A stretch of 6,604 nt of DNA, from NCBI RefSeq assembly GCF_030271215.1, contig NZ_JASNGB010000172.1, positions 1 through 6,604 on the forward strand, read 5' to 3'. This DNA comes from Deinococcus rhizophilus (lineage in GTDB: Bacteria > Deinococcota > Deinococci > Deinococcales > Deinococcaceae). How positions within the stretch are numbered: the first letter of the stretch is position 1; each line of letters opens with the position of its first letter. The notes beneath the pieces were generated by a model that ran no database searches, was not told where the DNA came from, and saw only the letters and a list, made by a program, of their open reading frames with translations. The position numbers were made by a program, and so were the translations under genes. Shown piece by piece: positions 1 through 6,604 of this stretch.

Positions 1-360
1 CAGGGCCGACTGCACGTCGCGGGCGCGGGCAGGGCGGCCCCCCAGGTCCTGCTCGGCGGTGCCGTCGCGGTAGACCCGGCGCGACAGGTTGACCCGGCCC
101 TCCGGCGTCTGGAGTTCGAGCTGCACCTCGGCCAGCCCCAGCGGCGCCTTGCCCCCGCTCCCGTGAAAGATCAGCTCGGTGCCGCGCCCGGCCCGCAGCT
201 CACGCGCCCTGGCTCCGTGGGTGACCCAGCGAATCGCCTCCACCACGTTGCTCTTGCCGCTGCCGTTCGGCCCGATGACGGCGCTGACGCCGGGGCCGAA
301 CTCCAGCCGGGTGCGGTCGGCGAAGCTCTTGAAGCCGTGGAGGGTGATGCTGCGGAGCAT
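1..360 (-). CDS. smc: Chromosome segregation protein SMC, N-terminal part (cut by the window edge)
   Basis: This is the first 120 residues of an SMC ATPase, the condensin-type coiled-coil protein that organises and helps segregate the bacterial chromosome. Seen in the sequence: an opening LHGFKSFAD typical of SMC, a Walker A motif GPNGSGKS at residues 30-37 followed by NVVEAIRW, then ELIFHGSGGKAPLGLAEVQL and SRRVYRDG, all matching the N-terminal half of the SMC head. The familiar GEQSAKSLRG segment is replaced by THGARARELRAG at residues 47-58. Arg56 lines up with the arginine finger of other SMCs and is kept. The ATG at 360 is the only sensible start, because an in-frame TGA lies at 366-364, two codons upstream. 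No good Shine-Dalgarno is visible. It follows the GerMN gene by 17 bp, so it is probably the next gene of the same operon. The coiled coils, hinge and C-terminal head lie outside the window. RecF or RecN is unlikely given the SMC-specific opening. Confidence 0.93.
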   Translation of the reverse strand, partial: MLRSITLHGFKSFADRTRLEFGPGVSAVIGPNGSGKSNVVEAIRWVTHGARARELRAGRGTELIFHGSGGKAPLGLAEVQLELQTPEGRVNLSRRVYRDGTAEQDLGGRPARARDVQSAL

Positions 361-377
361 GGGTCAGGGGCGCCGGA

Positions 378-916
378 TCACTGGTCGGTGCAGTCCTGGG
401 CGCGGTAGGGCTCACTCAGGTCCAGGTGCCACAGGGTCGCCACGTTCTTGCCGCCGACCAGGAAGGTCACGTCCTGCCCGCTCACCTCCAGCAGGGTGCG
501 GGTCAGCGTGCACAGCAGCATCCGCTCGCCGCTGGTGCCGTAGCGCAGGCGCTGGTAGCTCTCCGGCAGGTCCACGTAGACGTGCGTGCCGCGCAGCCAC
601 ACGTTCGGCGCCGGGCTGCCCTTGGGCACGACCGGAAGCGACCCCCCCGTCTGCGGTCCGTTGGCCCAGGCCCGCAGCGCCGCCTGCGCGGTGGCCGAGG
701 GACTGTCCTGGGTGACCTGAACGCTGCGGGTCTCAGGTTTCATGGTCTGGACCTGCGCGTCACTGAAGTAGACCTTGACCGGCTTGGACTGCCGCTCCTG
801 CAGCTGGAGCCTGGGGGGTTCGGGCGTCGCCGGGGGCCGCTGCACCTCGGTGTAGGCGTAGGCGGCGGCGGCGAGCAGGGCCGCGCTGACCACATTGAAC
901 AGGGAAAAGAGGCGCT

Positions 917-920
<4 letters not shown>
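378..920 (-). CDS. Membrane-anchored GerMN-domain protein
   Basis: A 180-aa protein starting with GTG at 920. Residues 4-23 form one hydrophobic segment after a short KR head, so it is a signal anchor or uncleaved signal peptide. A Pro-rich linker (residues 29-37) leads into a GerMN domain at roughly 47-170. The domain shows VKVYFSDAQ at the front, VYVDLPESYQ at 114-123, and the characteristic ending FLVGGKN...TLWHLDLSEPY at 153-172. GerMN domains occur in spore germination protein GerM and in many non-sporulating bacteria as extracytoplasmic domains with a presumed cell-wall role. No catalytic activity is established for this type. Two cysteines (137 and 177) could form a disulfide outside the cell. 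The GTG overlaps the amidase stop in a GTGA tetranucleotide, and GGGAG sits 7 nt upstream, so translational coupling is likely. GerMN next to an AMIN/Amidase_3 gene supports a joint peptidoglycan function (inference). Confidence 0.87.
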
Positions 921-2316
<1,396 letters not shown>

Positions 2317-2320
<4 letters not shown>

Positions 2321-2748
2321 AGTTCGCGCAGCTCCCGGCGCAGGGTCTTTTCCGCCTCGGCGCGGCGCTTGTCGTGCAGCTTCTTGCCCCGGGCGAGGGC
2401 CAGCTCGACCTTGAAGACCCGGCCCTTCTGGTAGAGCCTCGTCGGCACCAGGGTCAGGCCCTTTTGCTCCAGCGCCCGCTTCAGCTTGCCGATCTCCTCG
2501 CGGTGCAGCAGCAGCCTGCGGGCGCGGCGGGGCTCGTGGTTGTTGTAGGTGGCCTCGGTATACGTCGGAATGTACAACCCCTCCAGCTCGATATTGCCGT
2601 TCGTGAGCCGCGCGAAGGCGTCCCGGAAATCCACGCCGCCTGCCCGGATGCTCTTGACCTCGCTGCCCATCAGGGCAATGCCCGCCTCGAAGCGCTCCAG
2701 CAACTCGTACTCGTGGTGTGCGCGGCGGTTCGTGTACACGCGGGGCAT
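2317..2748 (-). CDS. smpB: SsrA-binding protein SmpB
   Basis: SmpB, 143 aa, binds tmRNA (SsrA) and brings it to stalled ribosomes for trans-translation, which tags the unfinished peptide for degradation and frees the ribosome. Family motifs run the whole length: NRRAHHEYELLERFEAGIAL and GSEVKSIRAG at 7-37, HEPRRARRLLLHREEI at 71-86, and GRVFKVELALARGKKLHDKR at 109-128, the OB-fold core. A charged C-terminal tail of 15 residues follows, which in known SmpB enters the ribosomal decoding path as a helix. The length is close to what I recall for Thermus SmpB and shorter than the E. coli protein. The ATG at 2748 is chosen because SmpB homology begins directly at MPRVYTNRRA. The reading frame stays open to 2835, but that extension is Pro/Arg-rich low-complexity sequence. 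No clear Shine-Dalgarno is present. The tmRNA gene itself is not in the window. The stop overlaps the next gene's GTG start. Confidence 0.97.
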
Positions 2749-2774
2749 TCTAGGGCAAATCGCGGGAAGGGGGC

Positions 2775-2805
2775 GGGGCACAGGCACAGGGGAACGGGGC
2801 ACAGG
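2775..2805. repeat. Short GGCACAGG direct repeats between smpB and the SDR gene
   Basis: The octamer GGCACAGG occurs three times, at 2777-2784, 2783-2790 (overlapping by two bases) and 2798-2805. The longer form GGGGCACAGG occurs at 2775-2784 and 2796-2805, a 21-bp period. It lies in the 118-bp gap upstream of smpB. It could be simple-sequence drift or part of the smpB leader or control region. Nothing in the sequence decides this. Confidence 0.6.
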
Positions 2806-2806
2806 G

Positions 2807-2827
2807 CAAAGCCCCCGGCGCGGGGCC
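2807..2827 (-). terminator. Possible weak terminator or hairpin after the SDR gene
   Basis: On the minus strand CCCCG-CGC-CGGGG (2825-2813) folds into a 5-bp GC stem with a 3-nt loop. It is followed by GC and only three T residues (2810-2808). It sits about 40 bp after the SDR stop and before smpB. The T-run is too short for a convincing intrinsic terminator, and such small hairpins are common in DNA this GC-rich. Confidence 0.25.
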
Positions 2828-2866
2828 AGGGGCAAGAGGGGGCGGGGCCTTTTCTCCAGCTATTTC

Positions 2867-3586
2867 CTAGTTCTGCGGCGGGCGGCTGGGCCGCACCTCG
2901 ATCCGGCTGGGCAGCGTGCGCTCCGGCATCGCCAGCAGGTCGAGGGTGAGCTGCGCGATGTCCTCCGGCTGGATCTTCCAGGCGTCCTGCTCGTTGGGCG
3001 TGTGCCCGTTAAAGTGGGTCGCCACACTGCCGGGCATGATCTGCGTCACCTTGATGCCGTGCTGCCGCAGGTCGAGGGTCAGCACCTCCGACAGCCCGTT
3101 GAGGCCGAACTTGCTCGCGTTGTAGGCCCCGCCGCCCGCGAAGGGATTTTTCCCCGCGAGGCTCGACAGGGTGAAGATGTACCCGCCCCGGCGCTTGAGC
3201 GCGTTCAGGCCCGCCTTGACCGTGTAAAAGGCCCCGCTGAGGTTGGTGTCGATCACCTCCTGCCACTGCTCGACCGTCAAGTCCCCGATGTTGGCGAAGT
3301 GGCCCAGCCCCGCGTTGACGAACAGCACGTCGAGACCGCCGAACGCCTCCACATGGGCGTCTACCGCCTGCTGGAGGGCCTGCGGGTCGCGCACGTCGCA
3401 GGCCACGCCCCGCGCTCCCCCGCCGATCTCGCGGGCGGCGGCCTCGATCTCGCCCTGCTTGCGGCTGGTGATGGTCACGGCGTACCCGGCGCCCGCGAGG
3501 GCCCGCGCCACCTCCAGCCCGATGCCCTTGCTGGCTCCCGTGATGAAGGCGCTCCTGCCCTGCCCCGCTGGTGTCTGCTGCGTCAT
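2867..3586 (-). CDS. Short-chain dehydrogenase/reductase (classical SDR)
   Basis: A 239-aa cytoplasmic NAD(P)-dependent oxidoreductase of the classical SDR family. Motifs are complete: the Rossmann glycine motif TGASKGIG at 16-23, SRK at 41-43 after the second beta strand (a basic residue there usually favours NADP(H)), CDV at 63-65, NAG at 91-93, and the catalytic tetrad Asn115 (TNLSG), Ser142, Tyr155 and Lys159 (YNASK), followed by the PGSVAT loop at 185-190. The C-terminus ends IEVRPSRPPQN. The substrate cannot be read from the sequence; 3-oxoacyl-ACP reductase-like or general carbonyl reductase activity are both possible. The ATG at 3586 is preferred over a TTG three codons upstream (3595), because that TTG lies inside a -10-like TACTTT box and there is no Shine-Dalgarno, which suggests a leaderless mRNA starting at the ATG. 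It lies upstream of smpB in the same direction but 118 bp away, so operon membership is uncertain. Confidence 0.92.
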   Translation of the reverse strand: MTQQTPAGQGRSAFITGASKGIGLEVARALAGAGYAVTITSRKQGEIEAAAREIGGGARGVACDVRDPQALQQAVDAHVEAFGGLDVLFVNAGLGHFANIGDLTVEQWQEVIDTNLSGAFYTVKAGLNALKRRGGYIFTLSSLAGKNPFAGGGAYNASKFGLNGLSEVLTLDLRQHGIKVTQIMPGSVATHFNGHTPNEQDAWKIQPEDIAQLTLDLLAMPERTLPSRIEVRPSRPPQN

Positions 3587-3593
3587 ACCCGCC

Positions 3594-3599
3594 AAAGTA
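3594..3599 (-). promoter_or_regulatory. Candidate -10 box of a leaderless promoter for the SDR gene
   Basis: On the minus strand TACTTT (fits TAnnnT) ends exactly 7 nt before the ATG at 3586, so transcription would begin at or next to the A of the start codon. No Shine-Dalgarno lies between. Leaderless mRNAs with this spacing are known to be common in Deinococcus. The -35 region is poor; CTGCCC at 3623-3618 is the best I see. Confidence 0.45.
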
Positions 3600-3697
3600 A
3601 CGCGCCCGCCGGACGCCGGGCAGAACAGGTGAAGGGCCGCTCAAGTCCGTGCCGGGGCCGCATGGAGGGGGCGGTGGCCGCGCCCGCGCTCCCCTTG

Positions 3698-3714
3698 GTG
3701 TGAGAATGACATTA
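3698..3714 (-). promoter_or_regulatory. RDRM-like half-site (possible DdrO operator)
   Basis: Minus-strand TAATGTCATTCTCACAC matches the 17-bp palindromic radiation/desiccation response motif TTATGTCATTGACATAA at about 12 of 17 positions by my hand alignment. The left part is nearly perfect (TAATGTCATT against TTATGTCATT) and the right half is degenerate. It lies between two divergent genes, in the only AT-richer patch of this spacer. The motif and its repressor DdrO are known in Deinococcus. That this copy works is inference. Confidence 0.3.
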
Positions 3715-3722
3715 AGCGAGCG

Positions 3723-3783
3723 GGGGCGCCAGGGCCGCAGATCGCCCCTTAGGGTGAAGGGTGAATGCGGGCGGGACCGTCCC
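3723..3783. repeat. Cluster of small inverted and tandem repeats in the divergent spacer
   Basis: Three small structures lie in the probable leader of the membrane-protein gene. GGGGCG at 3723-3728 pairs with CGCCCC at 3743-3748 across a 14-nt loop. The heptamer GGGTGAA is repeated in tandem at 3752-3758 and 3759-3765. GGGAC-C-GTCCC at 3773-3783 is a perfect 5-bp inverted repeat. Any of these could be an operator or an mRNA leader structure. Chance is plausible at this GC content. No convincing plus-strand promoter was found nearby; the weak best guess is the TGACATTAA patch at 3707-3715. Confidence 0.35.
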
Positions 3784-3820
3784 TTGCTGGACACTCCACT
3801 CTCTTTCCTGGCCCGCACCC

Positions 3821-3826
3821 AGGAGG
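3821..3826 (+). promoter_or_regulatory. Strong Shine-Dalgarno for the 310-aa membrane protein
   Basis: AGGAGG lies 4 nt before the ATG at 3831. It decides the start: the frame is open further upstream (to a GTG at 3765), but that extension covers the ribosome binding site and would put a non-hydrophobic Gly/Pro-rich leader before the natural N-terminus. It is the only perfect Shine-Dalgarno in the window. Confidence 0.85.
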
Positions 3827-3830
3827 CCCT

Positions 3831-4763
3831 ATGACCCTGAACACCGACCGACTTTCCCGTCGCCTGAGCTGGCGCGGCGTCCTCGCGGGCGTCGTGCTGG
3901 GACTGGTCACGACCCTGACCGTGCTGGCCCTGGGCCTGGTGATCACGGCGCTGACCGGCATCACCCTGACGGGCACTGGCATCCAGGCCGCGATCTGGAC
4001 GGCCATCGCCGCGCTCGCCGGAGCGTGGGCCGCCGGGCGCACGGCGGTGCGGGCCAGCGCTCCCTCGACCCGCAACGACGACGGCATCGCCGCCATGACC
4101 CCGGAAGACGCCTCGCTGACCGGACTGATCACGGGCGGCCTGCTGGTGCTGCTGCTGACCTACACCCTGTTCGGGGCGGCGCGCAGCCTGCTGGGACTGG
4201 CAACCAACGCCGTGAGCAGCGTCGTGGGCGCGGCCACCAGCACGGCAGCCAACACCGACGCGCAGGCCCCGGCCGGGCTCCAGAACTTTGTGGACGGCAT
4301 CACCCGCGACGACGTCGAGGAACTGATCGCCAGCCAGAGCCCCAGCCTGAACGAGACGCAGGTCGACGCCGCCTCGGACGTGGTGACTGGTATCTTCCGC
4401 CGCACCCGCTATGACCTCGGGCAGCAGGACCTCGCGAACCTGCCCGACTTCGCCACGGCCCGCGTGAACGCGATTCGCAACGCGCTGACCGGCGAGCAGT
4501 TCGTGACCCGCCTCGAGCGTCAGGGCCTGAGCACCGCGCAGGCCGAGGAAGTCCGCACGGTCGTGAACAACGAGGTCAACCGCCTCGAGCAGCAGGCCCA
4601 GCAGGTCGCCGAGACCGCCGAGGAAACCGCCCGCGCCACCGCCCGCACGACCGGCCTGGGCTGGCTGCTGGCCGCCGGACTGACCCTGCTGCTCTCGTGG
4701 CTGGGCGCCCGCGGCGCCGCGACCCACCCCGCGATCACCGCGCTGCCCACCGACCGCCGCTGA
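3831..4763 (+). CDS. Multi-pass membrane protein of unknown function with a duplicated loop motif
   Basis: A 310-aa protein I cannot assign to a characterised family. Hydrophobic segments are at about 16-42, 51-69, 96-118 and 275-293. The Arg-rich N-terminus (RLSRR) and C-terminal tail suggest both ends are inside the cell. This places the long polar region at about 120-272 on the outside, though the positive-inside argument is only moderate. That region is helix-rich and has an imperfect internal repeat: residues 157-185 ([13 protein letters not shown]...LNETQ...VV) and 219-245 ([19 protein letters not shown]...VV). A Gln/Glu/Ala-rich, coiled-coil-like stretch follows at 246-272. Codons are strongly C-ending (GGC, GCC, ACC) with CTG, unlike the GGG-rich transporter downstream. 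With the AGGAGG site and a clear terminator this suggests a single-gene, well-expressed unit. It might belong to the loosely described YrzE/TIGR04086-like membrane proteins, but I am unsure. It is not a transporter by any motif I can see. Confidence 0.88.
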   Translation: MTLNTDRLSRRLSWRGVLAGVVLGLVTTLTVLALGLVITALTGITLTGTGIQAAIWTAIAALAGAWAAGRTAVRASAPSTRNDDGIAAMTPEDASLTGLITGGLLVLLLTYTLFGAARSLLGLATNAVSSVVGAATSTAANTDAQAPAGLQNFVDGITRDDVEELIASQSPSLNETQVDAASDVVTGIFRRTRYDLGQQDLANLPDFATARVNAIRNALTGEQFVTRLERQGLSTAQAEEVRTVVNNEVNRLEQQAQQVAETAEETARATARTTGLGWLLAAGLTLLLSWLGARGAATHPAITALPTDRR

Positions 4764-4778
4764 GCCCCCCGTATCCCG

Positions 4779-4804
4779 CCGCCCTCCTGATGGGGGGCGG
4801 TTTT
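4779..4804 (+). terminator. Intrinsic (Rho-independent) terminator after the membrane-protein gene
   Basis: CCGCCCTCC (4779-4787) pairs over 9 bp, with a single T-G wobble, with GGGGGGCGG (4792-4800) around the tetraloop TGAT. TTTT follows immediately. It begins 16 bp after the TGA at 4763 and isolates this gene from the transporter downstream. Confidence 0.88.
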
Positions 4805-4864
4805 CGATGCTCTGTTTTTCCCTTGATGGAGTATTGGCCTGCGGTTTCAGGTCAGGGAGGGGAG

Positions 4865-4870
4865 TAGCCT
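4865..4870 (+). promoter_or_regulatory. Candidate -10 box of a leaderless promoter for the MFS gene
   Basis: TAGCCT (fits TAnnnT) ends exactly 7 nt before the ATG at 4878, the same spacing as at the SDR gene. The purine-rich AGGGAGGGGAG at 4854-4864 is too far from the ATG to act as a normal Shine-Dalgarno and would sit upstream of the transcript. No good -35 is seen at 17-18 nt. Confidence 0.4.
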
Positions 4871-4877
4871 GCTCGCC

Positions 4878-6257
<1,380 letters not shown>

Positions 6258-6270
6258 GGGGCGCTCCCCG

Positions 6271-6604
6271 CTATCCGTCCAGCGCCGTCCGCACCGCGTC
6301 CACGATCCGCTCCCCGTAAGCCTCGATGCGCTTCGGCCCCAGGCCCGGTACCCCCTCCAGCTCGGCCAGCGTGCGCGGCTGCCGGGCGGCGAGGGCCTCC
6401 AGCGTGGCGTTCGGAAAGATCACGAAGGCGCTGTGCCCCGTCTCGCGGGCGAGTTCGCGGCGCAGTTCGCGCAGGGCCTCGGCGACCTCGGGGTTGGGGG
6501 AGGCGTGTGGCGTGTCACCTGTGGCTTGTGCAAACAGCGCGTCGGGACGTGAGGAGGCCGGAGCTTCCGGGCGGGGGCGCACGGGCGGGGCGCTGGGGGC
6601 CGGG
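6271..6604 (-). CDS. recQ: C-terminal HRDC domain, probably of RecQ DNA helicase (cut by the window edge)
   Basis: The last 110 residues of a minus-strand gene that enters from the right edge. The frame is open from 6603 down to the TAG at 6273-6271. A GTG at 6582 lies inside a Pro/Ala/Arg-rich stretch and is very unlikely to be the true start. After that linker comes one HRDC domain (about the last 72 residues): an [21 protein letters not shown] segment (shortened here: [10 protein letters not shown]...AFVIF), [20 protein letters not shown], and the helix-hairpin-like [24 protein letters not shown] domains bind DNA at the C-terminus of RecQ helicases and also occur in RNase D. An extra terminal HRDC on a disordered linker is the arrangement known for Deinococcus radiodurans RecQ, which has three such domains. 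This is why I prefer RecQ; the helicase core needed to prove it is not visible. A stand-alone HRDC protein or RNase D remains possible. Confidence 0.68.
   Translation of the reverse strand, partial: PAPSAPPVRPRPEAPASSRPDALFAQATGDTPHASPNPEVAEALRELRRELARETGHSAFVIFPNATLEALAARQPRTLAELEGVPGLGPKRIEAYGERIVDAVRTALDG

Noticed and set aside
163..715. Plus-strand open frames antisense to smc and the GerMN gene
   Set aside because: They are mirror-frame shadows without domains, ribosome binding sites or promoters.
2749..2835. N-terminal extension of smpB to an upstream GTG
   Set aside because: The extra residues are Pro/Arg-rich and are encoded by the short repeats; SmpB homology begins at the ATG at 2748.
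3695..3723. Plus-strand sigma70-type promoter beginning with TTGGTG at 3695
   Set aside because: No acceptable -10 hexamer lies 16-18 nt downstream; the AT-rich patch is too close to the -35 candidate.
3765..3830. Longer start for the 310-aa membrane protein
   Set aside because: It would translate through the perfect AGGAGG site, and the added residues have no membrane or signal character.

Overview
The window is very GC-rich and gene-dense. It looks like chromosomal DNA from a Deinococcus-type bacterium. The reasons are an SMC N-terminus with an atypical segment after the Walker A helix, a terminal HRDC domain on a Pro/Ala-rich linker as in multi-HRDC Deinococcus RecQ, a SmpB of about the length I recall for the Thermus relatives, two genes with leaderless-type promoters (TAnnnT box exactly 7 nt before ATG, no Shine-Dalgarno), and one site resembling the radiation/desiccation response motif. 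The genus assignment is inference from these features, not from a database match.

Left part, minus strand (about 1-3586). Read in transcription order it is: a classical short-chain dehydrogenase/reductase (SDR, 3586-2867), smpB (2748-2317), a secreted AMIN/Amidase_3-like protein that has lost its zinc ligands (2320-917), a GerMN-domain membrane-anchored protein (920-378), and the start of smc (360, running off the left edge). The smpB/amidase and amidase/GerMN junctions are both 4-bp GTGA overlaps, and smc starts 17 bp after the GerMN stop. smpB to smc is therefore very probably one translationally coupled operon combining ribosome rescue, cell-envelope proteins and chromosome organisation. 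The SDR may be transcribed separately, because 118 bp of repeat-rich sequence and a weak hairpin separate it from smpB.

Centre (3587-3830) is a divergent intergenic region. It has a leaderless-type -10 box for the SDR, a half-site resembling the Deinococcus RDRM/DdrO operator, several small inverted or tandem repeats, and a strong AGGAGG ribosome binding site for the plus-strand gene that follows.

Right part. A 310-aa multi-pass membrane protein of unknown function (3831-4763) carries a long loop with an internal duplication. It has C-ending codon use, a strong Shine-Dalgarno and a textbook terminator (4779-4804), so it may be well expressed. Next is a DHA2-type MFS drug-exporter-like transporter (4878-6257) with a leaderless promoter signature. 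It converges, with 13 bp between stops, on the C-terminal end of a minus-strand HRDC protein, probably RecQ (6271 to the right edge).

The points most worth a second look are the apparently catalytically dead amidase coupled to GerMN and smc, the RDRM-like half-site, and the duplicated loop of the unknown membrane protein. I saw no RNA genes, CRISPR arrays, insertion sequences or phage elements.
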